DNA from: Clostridia bacterium
GTDB taxonomy: Bacteria; Bacillota; Clostridia; Oscillospirales; CAG-272
Length of the DNA stretch: 5,953 bases
Reading direction: 5' to 3'
Assembly: GCA_017612495.1 (NCBI GenBank)
Contig: JAGAFQ010000042.1
Coordinates: forward strand, 1 to 5,953
Under the pieces are notes generated by a model. It was not told where the DNA came from. It worked only from the letters and a program-made list of their open reading frames with translations, and did not search any database. A program made the position numbers and the translations under genes. Each line of letters begins with the position of its first letter. Positions within the stretch are counted from its first letter, which is position 1. This document shows positions 1 through 5,953 of this stretch, piece after piece.

Positions 1-974
1 ATGACAAGAAGCTTTTTGACGCGATATATTACGGCGTGCGCTCGGTACTTGAAAAAAACAGTCAAAGACCGACACTTACCGTGACCGTGCCGACGCCTCC
101 CAAGGCGGTATCGTCTTTTGTGCCGATAAGCGATAAATATTCAAAAGAAGATGCGCCGAAGCAAATCCCGATAGATCTCGGCATCGTCGGCGCCGCCCCG
201 AAAAAAGACGAGACGGCACTTGATCTTGCATCGCTTCAAAACCTTGCCGATGCGATGAAGGTCAGTGCCGGCGACGATATAAGACCGCAACCGCCGAAAT
301 TCTCAATATCATACGACGACGGCGAAAAATATGACGTGCCGAAGTATGAAGCGAAGCATGTGCAAAGCGAGATCGCAGAAAAAAAGCCCGATTTGCAATA
401 CGTGATCGTCGGCGAGCTTTTCAACACCTATGTTATTTGCGAATTTGAGAATAAGGTGGTCTTTGTCGATAAGCATGCCGCACACGAGAGAATTATCTTC
501 GAGAGACTTAAAAACCGCATTCCGATAGGAGATTCATACGTCAAATGCCTTATGCTCCCCATAACGGTGAATTTGAGTTTTGATGACGTATCGGCGCTCA
601 GCGAATACGGAGATTTCATAAGAGATGCCGGCTTTGCTTTTGATATATCCTCAAACGGCGATGCGGCGAATATCACCGAGATACCTGCTTATATAGACGC
701 TAAAAAAGCTAACGATGTTTTTATCACGATGCTTTCCGACCTTTCAAACGGGAAAAAGAGCATCTCGGTATCAAGAAATTTGATTTTCGAGAGGGCGCTT
801 TATACCGTTGCCTGCAAGGCGGCGATCAAGGCAGGCAGGATTTATCAGACAGAGGAACTAAGAGCCATCTGCGATGAGCTTTTTGCCAATGACGCGATAC
901 GAGTTTGTCCTCACGGCAGACCCGTAGCTTACGAGATGACAAAAAAAGATTTTGACAGACAATTCGGGAGATAA
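1..974 (+). CDS. mutL: DNA mismatch repair protein MutL, 3' part (5' end outside window)
   Basis: MutL couples mismatch recognition by MutS to strand incision in methyl-independent mismatch repair. The reading frame is open from base 3 and gives 323 residues. The first residues (DKKLFDAIYYGVRSVLE) match the last helix of the N-terminal GHKL ATPase/transducer domain, so the GTG at 36 is an internal codon and the true start lies upstream of the window. A proline- and charge-rich linker of about 90 residues follows. The C-terminal domain begins near base 393 (LQYVIVGELFNTYVI). Its endonuclease metal motif DKHAAHERIIFE (468-503) fits DQHA(X)2E(X)4E with Lys for Gln. ACKAAIKAG (810-836) and CPHGRP (906-923) supply the other metal-site residues, and the protein ends FDRQFGR. 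An active nicking MutL, as in bacteria without MutH, is therefore expected. The segment that should hold the beta-clamp motif reads KCLMLP (543-560) and lacks the usual Gln. The next gene starts two bases after the stop, so the two are co-transcribed. The identification is secure. Confidence 0.96.
   Translation, partial: DKKLFDAIYYGVRSVLEKNSQRPTLTVTVPTPPKAVSSFVPISDKYSKEDAPKQIPIDLGIVGAAPKKDETALDLASLQNLADAMKVSAGDDIRPQPPKFSISYDDGEKYDVPKYEAKHVQSEIAEKKPDLQYVIVGELFNTYVICEFENKVVFVDKHAAHERIIFERLKNRIPIGDSYVKCLMLPITVNLSFDDVSALSEYGDFIRDAGFAFDISSNGDAANITEIPAYIDAKKANDVFITMLSDLSNGKKSISVSRNLIFERALYTVACKAAIKAGRIYQTEELRAICDELFANDAIRVCPHGRPVAYEMTKKDFDRQFGR
966..971 (+). promoter_or_regulatory. Ribosome binding site of tgt inside the mutL end
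   Basis: GGGAGA lies in the last codons of mutL and ends five bases before the ATG at 977. This supports that ATG as the tgt start and suggests translational coupling to mutL. Confidence 0.75.
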
Positions 975-976
975 CG

Positions 977-2110
977 ATGTTTAAACTTTTAAAACAAGAG
1001 GGCAAAGCAAGACGCGGCGAATTCATTACCGTTCACGGCACCGTGCAGACACCCGTATTTATGAACGTTGCAACTGCCGGGGCTATACGCGGCGGCATTT
1101 CGGCATATGATCTAAAAGACGATCTGTGCTGCCAAATTATGCTCTCAAACACATATCATCTTCACATAAATCCCGGAGATGACGTCATAAAAGAGCTTGG
1201 CGGACTTCATAAATTTACCGGCTGGAAAGGTCCCATTTTGACCGACAGCGGCGGATTTCAGGTTTTTTCTTTGGCAAAACTGCGCCAGATAAATGAAGAC
1301 GGAGTTCACTTCAACGCACATACAAACGGCAGGCACATCTTTATGGGCCCCGAAGAATCGATGCGAATACAGTCAAATCTCGGCTCCACTATCGCCATGG
1401 CATTTGACGAATGTATCGAAAACCCCGCCGAATATGAATATACCAAAAACTCCATTGCGCGCACGACACGGTGGCTTTATCGCTGTAAGGCGGAGCTTGA
1501 AAAACTCAATCAGCTTGAAGATACCGTCAACCGCGATCAAATGCTTTTCGGCATCAATCAAGGCTCGACCTATCCCGATCTGCGCATCGAGCATATGAAG
1601 CAGATCTCCGAACTCGATCTGCCGGGATATGCCATAGGCGGACTCGCCGTCGGCGAAGAGACCGAATGTATGTATTCGACCATCGAAGCCGTCGAGCCGT
1701 ATATGCCCAAGGATAAGCCGAGATACCTTATGGGTGTCGGAACTCCGTGGAACATCATTGAGGGTGTTTATCGCGGAGTTGACTTTTTCGACTGCGTTAT
1801 GCCGAGCAGAAATGCGCGTCACGGATATATCTTTACCTGGAACGGCACGATGAACATACTCAATAACAAGTATGAAAGAGACGATTTGCCCATTGACCCC
1901 GAGTGCCATTGTCCCACCTGCCAAAAGTATTCAAGAGCATATATAAGACATCTTTTCAAGGCAAAGGAAATGCTCGCGATGCGTTTGGCGGTCGAGCATA
2001 ATCTCTATTTTTACAATGATCTTATGCAAAAGATACGAGATGCGCTCGATTGCGGCAGATATGAAGAATTCTATCAAAAATACAGATTGTCGCTTATGAA
2101 AAGAATATAA
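977..2110 (+). CDS. tgt: tRNA-guanine transglycosylase (queuosine pathway)
   Basis: Tgt exchanges guanine 34 in the anticodon of GUN tRNAs (Asp, Asn, His, Tyr) for preQ1, the committed insertion step of queuosine synthesis in the cytoplasm. The product has 377 residues, a normal length for the bacterial enzyme. Visible landmarks, with Zymomonas mobilis equivalents: D90 in TDSGGFQVF (Asp102, acid/base), D144 and C146 in MAFDEC (Asp156/Cys158, base recognition), Q195 in GINQGS (Gln203), GGLAVGE at 221-227 (including Val233), the nucleophile D272 in FDCVMPSRNARHG (Asp280), and the zinc site C310, C312, C315 and H341 with the family spacing. Cys at 146 and Val at 225 are the bacterial, preQ1-type pocket residues rather than the eukaryotic queuine type, so preQ1 is the inferred substrate. 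The start has a good ribosome binding site. It is the second gene after mutL and its stop codon lies inside the terminator stem. No queA or other que gene is in the window. Confidence 0.97.
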   Translation: MFKLLKQEGKARRGEFITVHGTVQTPVFMNVATAGAIRGGISAYDLKDDLCCQIMLSNTYHLHINPGDDVIKELGGLHKFTGWKGPILTDSGGFQVFSLAKLRQINEDGVHFNAHTNGRHIFMGPEESMRIQSNLGSTIAMAFDECIENPAEYEYTKNSIARTTRWLYRCKAELEKLNQLEDTVNRDQMLFGINQGSTYPDLRIEHMKQISELDLPGYAIGGLAVGEETECMYSTIEAVEPYMPKDKPRYLMGVGTPWNIIEGVYRGVDFFDCVMPSRNARHGYIFTWNGTMNILNNKYERDDLPIDPECHCPTCQKYSRAYIRHLFKAKEMLAMRLAVEHNLYFYNDLMQKIRDALDCGRYEEFYQKYRLSLMKRI

Positions 2111-2141
2111 AAAAGACCGCGAAAGCGGTCTTTTTTATATT
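2104..2141. terminator. Bidirectional intrinsic terminator between tgt and the ATPase gene
   Basis: A perfect 17-bp inverted repeat (2104-2120 with 2125-2141) closes on a GAAA tetraloop. The core is GACCGC/GCGGTC flanked by A6 on the left and T6 on the right, so each strand shows a GC-rich hairpin followed by a U tract. It serves tgt on the plus strand and the convergent ATPase gene on the minus strand. The stop codon of tgt (2108-2110) lies within the stem and the ATPase stop codon (2141-2143) overlaps its edge. Confidence 0.93.
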
Positions 2142-4798
2142 TATTTGCGGCTTTTTTTCCGTTGAATGAATTTCACAAGCTCGACTATCGGTATAATGCT
2201 TATTGCAATGCCCATGGCAACTGCATATTCGGCGATGCTTATGTGTTCAAAACGGAACGCTTCGCTCAAAAACGGTATATAGATGGCGCCGGTGGTGAGT
2301 ATAAGACTCAAAGCCATTGAGCCCCAAAGCAGAATGTTCTGCGTCGGAAGCTTAAAGACGCTGCCTCTTTGCGAACGCATATTGAACGAGTGGAAGATCT
2401 CCGCCATCGACATCGTCAAAAATGCCATGGTAGTGCCGTCGGCACTGTTTGTTATCTCGAAGACACCCGATTCCATATAGTGTCCGACAAAGTATGCGCA
2501 AAGTGTCAAGAGAGTGGTCAAAACGCCTTGATAAGCGATATCAAAGCCGACACCGCCGGAGAATATACCTGCTTTTGAAGAACGGGGCGGACGCGACATG
2601 ATATCGGGCTCTCCCTTTTCCATACCGAGCGCAAGAGCGGGGAAACAGTCGGTGATGAGGTTTATCCACAAAAGATGAACGGGCTCAAGGATGGTGAAAC
2701 CGAGCAAGGTCGCCGTAAAGATCGAGATGACCTCGCTCATATTTGAAGCTAACAGAAACTGAACGGACTTTCTGATATTGTCGTATATGCGTCTGCCTTC
2801 TTCAACGGCACCGACAATGGTAGCAAAGTTGTCGTCAGCCAAAACCATATCGGCGACGTTCTTTGTGACGTCAGTACCCGTGATGCCCATACCTACACCG
2901 ATATCGGCAGACTTGATGCTCGGGGCATCGTTTACACCGTCACCGGTCATGGCGGTGATAAAGCCGTTTTGCTTCCAGCAGTTGACTATCCTTACCTTGT
3001 GTTCGGGCTGAACACGGGCATATACGCTGTATTTCTTGACGGCGCTTTTGAGTTCTTCATCGCTCATCGAATCAAGATCAGAGCCGAGTATAGCTTCATC
3101 GGCCGATTTTATTATGCCGAGCTCTTTTGCGATGGCAACGGCGGTATCCTTGTGGTCGCCCGTTATCATGACGGTGCGTATGCCGGACATTTTACATTCT
3201 TCAATGGCGCCCACGACCTCGGGACGAATGGGGTCTATCATTCCGACAAGACCGATAAAGCAAAGATCTTTTTCAAGATATTCAGGCTCTGAACTTTCGG
3301 GGAAATCGGTATATGCCTTGAAAGCGGAAGCCAAAACGCGGAGCGCCTTGTCTGCCATTGACTTGTTTTGAAACAATATCGTTTTTCTTATTTCATCGGT
3401 CAAGACTTCTGCGTGACCGTCTTTTAAGTATTTTGAGCATCTTTTCAAGACTTCGTCGGGCGCGCCCTTCGTATATTGAACGTAACCGCCGTCGCTTTTA
3501 TGAACGGTGCTCATCATTTTTCTCATCGAGTCAAAGGGCGCTTCGGTAACGCGGGGATTTGAAATTTCAAGATCGTTTTTGTCAAGACCGCATTTATAGG
3601 CGTAGTTGACGAGCGCACATTCGGTCGGCTCACCGACTGCGATCTTTTTATCGCCATCGAGCTTTGCGTCGCTTGAAAGCGCCATAGATGCCGCTAAAAG
3701 CTGTTCGTTTTCCGAATAGAATTCAACGACGGTCATTATGTTTTGTGTCAAAGTACCTGTCTTATCGCTGCAAATGACCTGCGCACAGCCGAGCGTTTCG
3801 ACGGCGGTCAGTTTGCGAATGACTGCGTTGCGCTTCGACATTTTCGTGACGCCCATAGATAAAACTATCGTGACGACTGCCGCAAGTCCTTCGGGAATAG
3901 CCGCGACTGCCAAGCTGACGGCGATCATGAAGGTATTGAGTATCGTTTCGGGTTTCCAGTTGCCTTCCTTTATTACGCCGAAGACAAAGATGAATGCGCA
4001 AATGCCGACAACGAGATAAGTCAAAATTTTCGAGAGTTCACCGAGCTTTTTCTGCAAGGGCGTTTCTTCGTCTTCCGCCTGCGCAAGGGCATCGGCTATC
4101 TTGCCCATTTCGGTATTCATACCGCAGGCGCATACAACTGCTTTGCCTCTGCCGTAAACGACGGTGCTTCCCATATAAGCCATATTCTTGCGATCGCCTA
4201 AGGGAATATCTTTGCCGTCTTTTCCCGTTAGTATCTCGATTTGTTTTGAAACGGGGACGCTTTCGCCCGTCAGCGCGGCCTCTTCAATTTTAAGGCTTGC
4301 CGATTCTATGATACGGCAGTCTGCCGGAACTGCATCGCCTGCTTCCAAAACGATTATGTCGCCCAAAACGATATCTTCGCTCTTTATCGTGATAAGCTTG
4401 CCGTCGCGTATGACCTTGCTTTGCGCGGCGGTCATTTTTTGAAGAGCCTCTATCGCTTTTTCGGCTTTATTTTCCTGATAAACGCCCAAGATCGCGTTTA
4501 TCAAAACGACGACCATTATTATTATGACGTCGGCGGCGCTTTCGGCGCTTTCGGGATGTCTTATATTATTGATAACGGTCGTGATACCAGAGATCACGGC
4601 GGCAACTATCAGAATAATAAGCATCGGATCTGCGAGCTGCTCTAAAAATCTCTTGATAAGCGGAACTTTTTTTGCCTCTTTAAGTTTGTTTTTTCCGTTC
4701 GACGCAAGACGTTTTTGCGCTTCTTGTGACGAAATGCCGCGCTCGGAGGTTTTTAAGGCTTCAAATGTTTCTTTTTCTGTGCTTTGATAAAATTTCAA
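2141..4798 (-). CDS. P2A-type cation-transporting ATPase, Ca2+/Mn2+ exporter type
   Basis: This membrane pump uses ATP to move divalent cations out of the cytoplasm. Numbering from the TTG start gives 885 residues, the usual family length. In order: cation ATPase N-terminal domain (about 1-50); M1-M2 (about 58-108); actuator domain with TGES (177-180); M3-M4 with PEGL (302-305); phosphorylation site DKTGTLT (Asp345); nucleotide domain with KGAPDE (Lys444); hinge TGDGVND (618-624); and M5-M10 (about 679-878). Ligands matching both SERCA calcium sites are present: E303 (M4), N686 and E689 (M5), N713, T716 and D717 (M6), E800 (M8). The protein ends in a basic tail. I prefer TTG at 4796-4798 because AGGACGG lies upstream of it, whereas the in-frame ATG at 4817-4819 has no ribosome binding site and would put that motif inside the coding region; the ATG form would add 7 residues. 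Expression is controlled by a Mn2+ riboswitch and attenuator upstream, so Mn2+ export is the likely role. Ca2+ transport is not excluded. Confidence 0.95.
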   Translation of the reverse strand: MKFYQSTEKETFEALKTSERGISSQEAQKRLASNGKNKLKEAKKVPLIKRFLEQLADPMLIILIVAAVISGITTVINNIRHPESAESAADVIIIMVVVLINAILGVYQENKAEKAIEALQKMTAAQSKVIRDGKLITIKSEDIVLGDIIVLEAGDAVPADCRIIESASLKIEEAALTGESVPVSKQIEILTGKDGKDIPLGDRKNMAYMGSTVVYGRGKAVVCACGMNTEMGKIADALAQAEDEETPLQKKLGELSKILTYLVVGICAFIFVFGVIKEGNWKPETILNTFMIAVSLAVAAIPEGLAAVVTIVLSMGVTKMSKRNAVIRKLTAVETLGCAQVICSDKTGTLTQNIMTVVEFYSENEQLLAASMALSSDAKLDGDKKIAVGEPTECALVNYAYKCGLDKNDLEISNPRVTEAPFDSMRKMMSTVHKSDGGYVQYTKGAPDEVLKRCSKYLKDGHAEVLTDEIRKTILFQNKSMADKALRVLASAFKAYTDFPESSEPEYLEKDLCFIGLVGMIDPIRPEVVGAIEECKMSGIRTVMITGDHKDTAVAIAKELGIIKSADEAILGSDLDSMSDEELKSAVKKYSVYARVQPEHKVRIVNCWKQNGFITAMTGDGVNDAPSIKSADIGVGMGITGTDVTKNVADMVLADDNFATIVGAVEEGRRIYDNIRKSVQFLLASNMSEVISIFTATLLGFTILEPVHLLWINLITDCFPALALGMEKGEPDIMSRPPRSSKAGIFSGGVGFDIAYQGVLTTLLTLCAYFVGHYMESGVFEITNSADGTTMAFLTMSMAEIFHSFNMRSQRGSVFKLPTQNILLWGSMALSLILTTGAIYIPFLSEAFRFEHISIAEYAVAMGIAISIIPIVELVKFIQRKKSRK

Positions 4799-4807
4799 CT
4801 CAATATA

Positions 4808-4816
4808 CCGTCCTTT
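4808..4816 (-). promoter_or_regulatory. Ribosome binding site that selects the TTG start of the ATPase
   Basis: On the minus strand this reads AAAGGACGG. GGACGG sits 9 bases before the TTG at 4798-4796, close to the AGGAGG consensus with one mismatch. The alternative ATG (4819-4817) lies directly in front of this motif and has only A/T-rich sequence upstream of it. The site is downstream of the attenuator, so it is transcribed only in read-through messages. Confidence 0.65.
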
Positions 4817-4851
4817 CATTGTATATATAGTCGCGCTTGTGCCGAAGTATT

Positions 4852-4889
4852 AAAAAAGACTCATGTATAGCAAAGGCTATACATGAGTC
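4852..4889 (-). terminator. Riboswitch-controlled intrinsic terminator (attenuator)
   Basis: On the minus strand a perfect 14-bp stem (GACTCATGTATAGC with GCTATACATGAGTC, 4889-4876 and 4871-4858) closes on a CTTT loop and is followed at once by six T (4857-4852). This is a strong intrinsic terminator 54 bases before the ATPase start codon. No gene lies upstream on that strand in the window, so its purpose is attenuation of the ATPase message. Its 5' arm contains the CTCATG that forms the 3' strand of the riboswitch P1 helix, so the two structures exclude each other. The plus strand has no T run directly after the stem, so it does not look like a terminator in that direction. Confidence 0.92.
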
Positions 4890-4975
4890 TGGTCTTTTAA
4901 TCCAAGCCAGACGGCAAAAGCCGCCACGATGTTGACTTGCAACACAACAAGCGTTGTGAAGACTACTCCCTCACG
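4882..4975 (-). promoter_or_regulatory. yybP-ykoY family Mn2+ riboswitch aptamer
   Basis: Read on the minus strand, this holds the family signature GGGAGTAG immediately after the P1 5' strand, and the matching CCAGA before the P1 3' strand. P1 is CGTGAG/CTCATG (4975-4970 with 4887-4882). P2 is GTCTT/AAGAC (4963-4959 with 4896-4892). A side hairpin is CACAAC-gctt-GTTGTG (4958-4943). P3 is CAAG/CTTG (4939-4936 with 4906-4903), enclosing the loop TCAACATCG and a GGCGGC-tttt-GCCGTC hairpin (4925-4910). The arrangement, including the 3' TGGCTTG, parallels the Lactococcus yoaB riboswitch as I recall it. The family senses Mn2+ by joining two loops across a four-way junction. Here ligand binding should hold the P1 3' strand, break the overlapping terminator, and turn the ATPase on. 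Recognition is by motif and hand folding only. Confidence 0.9.
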
Positions 4976-4991
4976 GTTCTTTCAAGAAAAG

Positions 4992-5020
4992 ATTATATAT
5001 CACATTCTTATTTTTGTCAA
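4992..5020 (-). promoter_or_regulatory. Consensus sigma-A promoter for the riboswitch-ATPase transcript
   Basis: On the minus strand TTGACA (5020-5015) and TATAAT (4997-4992) are both exact consensus hexamers separated by exactly 17 bases. Transcription should begin near 4984-4986, about 10 bases before the aptamer P1 strand. Such a strong promoter fits a gene whose output is set afterwards by attenuation. Confidence 0.92.
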
Positions 5021-5029
5021 GGTCATTTT

Positions 5030-5058
5030 GCATAAGAGATCGGCACCTCTCATATATT
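5030..5058 (+). promoter_or_regulatory. Possible sigma-E promoter of the spoIIIA operon
   Basis: GCATAAG (5030-5036) and CATATATT (5051-5058) are separated by 14 bases. The second box fits the sigma-E -10 pattern CATAYANT; the first matches the -35 pattern only in its GCATA half. Transcription would start near 5064, just before the ribosome binding site. The spoIIIA operon of Bacillus is known to be transcribed by sigma-E in the mother cell, which supports the call. It lies back to back with the ATPase promoter, with about 10 bp between the -35 boxes. Confidence 0.5.
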
Positions 5059-5067
5059 TTATCAGAC

Positions 5068-5073
5068 GGGAAG
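5068..5073 (+). promoter_or_regulatory. Ribosome binding site of spoIIIAA
   Basis: GGGAAG ends 7 bases before the TTG at 5081. No in-frame ATG, GTG or TTG lies between the upstream stop at 5033-5035 and this TTG, so the start codon is well determined. Confidence 0.6.
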
Positions 5074-5080
5074 TGATAAT

Positions 5081-5953
5081 TTGAAAGACTTTGACAAAAT
5101 ATGTAACGCTTTTTTCGGCGGCACAAGGGGCATATTGAGAGAGATCGATATCAATAGGATAAGCGATATCATCATATACCGCGGCGGTGTTATATGCACG
5201 GTCTCGGACGGTAAAAACACCGTAGCTTGCAAAAATGACAAGCCCTATATTTGCCCGCCCGAAGAATTTGATAAATCGCTTATATCGCTTTGCGGCGGCT
5301 CCGTTTGGCGATACTCCGATGAATTTATAAACGGCGCCTTTTCGCTTTTCGGCTACCGTATCGGAATAATCGGCAGAGCGGTTTTTTCTGACGGAAAGAT
5401 AAAAAATATTTGCGATATAAGTTCGCTTCACATAAGAATACCGAGGCGCCAAAAGGGAGCTTCCAACGCGATCTTGCCTTATATACTTAAAGACGGCATA
5501 CTTCATTCGGCAATAATTTTTTCAAATCCCGGCGGAGGCAAAACTACCGTTTTGCGCGATCTGTGCGAACAGCTTGCGTCTTTGAAATATTCAAAGCGCG
5601 TAGTGCTTATCGATTCGCAAAACGAGATATTGCCCGATCTTAAAACGGCGCCTCTGTGTTCGGTCTTTTCGGAATATCCGCAGGAGTGTGCGCTCAAAAT
5701 TGCAAAAAGGACGCAAAATCCCGACCTGATCGTATGCGACGAGATAAACTTCGATATAAGCAAAACGAGTTTTATTTATTCGGGCATACCGTTAATTTTC
5801 AGCACACACGCGCAAAGCTTCGATATGCTCATGAGATCTTTTTTTGAAGATAAGGCAAAAATCTCTTTTATCGATTTATTTATTATGACGAAGATCAAAG
5901 ACTGCAAAAACATTTTTACCGTCTATAACGCAAACGGGGATGTGATGAATTGA
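5081..5953 (+). CDS. spoIIIAA: Stage III sporulation protein AA (ATPase), divergent
   Basis: SpoIIIAA is the cytoplasmic ATPase of the SpoIIIA-SpoIIQ channel, which connects mother cell and forespore after engulfment; it resembles secretion ATPases of the type II/IV systems. The product has 290 residues, slightly shorter than the roughly 300-residue Bacillus protein. The N-terminal domain leads to the family block GYRIGIIGRAV (91-101) and DISSLHIRIPR (112-122). Walker A is SNPGGGKTT (148-156, Lys154), in place of the usual GPPxxGKTT. DSQNEI (178-183) stands where the family has a DERSEI-like strand. Walker B is DLIVCDEI (215-222), and STHAQS (241-246) corresponds to the family S/THG-like sensor. 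The region between 183 and 215 is shorter than usual and lacks a recognisable GxRTDVLDxCPK-like block. The frame is uninterrupted, so this is divergence rather than a frameshift. The start is TTG. The window ends at its TGA, and spoIIIAB would be expected next. The family is clear; full catalytic competence is an inference. Confidence 0.9.
   Translation: MKDFDKICNAFFGGTRGILREIDINRISDIIIYRGGVICTVSDGKNTVACKNDKPYICPPEEFDKSLISLCGGSVWRYSDEFINGAFSLFGYRIGIIGRAVFSDGKIKNICDISSLHIRIPRRQKGASNAILPYILKDGILHSAIIFSNPGGGKTTVLRDLCEQLASLKYSKRVVLIDSQNEILPDLKTAPLCSVFSEYPQECALKIAKRTQNPDLIVCDEINFDISKTSFIYSGIPLIFSTHAQSFDMLMRSFFEDKAKISFIDLFIMTKIKDCKNIFTVYNANGDVMN

Noticed and set aside
36..38. GTG as the start of the mutL product
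   Set aside because: The frame is open upstream to the window edge, and the residues before it (DKKLFDAIYYG) belong to the conserved end of the MutL N-terminal domain, so this is an internal Val codon.
1373..1924. 183-codon open frame on the minus strand
   Set aside because: It lies wholly opposite tgt, whose catalytic and zinc motifs are intact; the antisense product shows no recognisable motif.
4821..4830. TATATA on the minus strand as a second ATPase promoter below the attenuator
   Set aside because: No acceptable -35 box lies 16-18 bases upstream; the exact consensus promoter at 4992-5020 is far better. It is probably just an A/T-rich leader.
4858..4889. Inverted repeat as a protein operator or mobile-element end
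   Set aside because: The six-T tract on one side and the overlap with the riboswitch P1 strand explain it fully as an attenuator hairpin; no transposase or target duplication is nearby.
5033..5053. Imperfect inverted repeat AGAG...CTCT within the sigma-E-like promoter
   Set aside because: Only about four base pairs of symmetry, no match to a regulator site that I recognise; likely chance.
5000..5506. 168-codon open frame on the minus strand
   Set aside because: It runs opposite spoIIIAA and ends inside the ATPase promoter; the plus-strand protein has clear family motifs and the antisense one has none.

Overview
The window looks like chromosomal DNA of an endospore-forming member of the Bacillota, most likely class Clostridia. 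The signs are a SpoIIIAA gene, a MutL with the endonuclease motifs of bacteria that lack MutH, Shine-Dalgarno sequences of the GGAGG type, TTG start codons, and a canonical sigma-A promoter. I cannot name a genus from the sequence. No mobile element, CRISPR array, tRNA or rRNA is visible.

Layout: (1) 1-974 (+) is the 3' part of mutL, covering the linker and the C-terminal endonuclease/dimerisation domain; its start lies outside the window. (2) 977-2110 (+) is tgt, two bases after the mutL stop and clearly in the same transcript. (3) 2104-2141 is a perfect 17-bp inverted repeat with a GAAA loop. It acts as a terminator for tgt and, from the other side, for the convergent ATPase gene. (4) 2141-4798 (-) is a P-type cation ATPase of the calcium/manganese (P2A) type. 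(5) 4799-5080 is a 282-bp divergent control region. Read on the minus strand it holds a perfect sigma-A promoter, a yybP-ykoY (Mn2+) riboswitch, an intrinsic terminator that shares bases with the riboswitch P1 stem, and the ATPase ribosome binding site. Read on the plus strand it holds a probable sigma-E promoter and ribosome binding site. (6) 5081-5953 (+) is spoIIIAA, first gene of the expected spoIIIA operon; the window stops exactly at its stop codon.

The best-supported story is metal homeostasis: when Mn2+ is high, the riboswitch should form, break the terminator and let the P-type ATPase be made, which would export the metal. This is a known riboswitch class and a known kind of target, so it is not a new system. 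The detailed architecture can nevertheless be read directly here, and the ATPase keeps all the side chains of both SERCA calcium sites, which raises a Ca2+ versus Mn2+ question. The mutL-tgt pair combines mismatch repair with queuosine tRNA modification and has no evident functional link. SpoIIIAA is recognisable but divergent between its Walker motifs.
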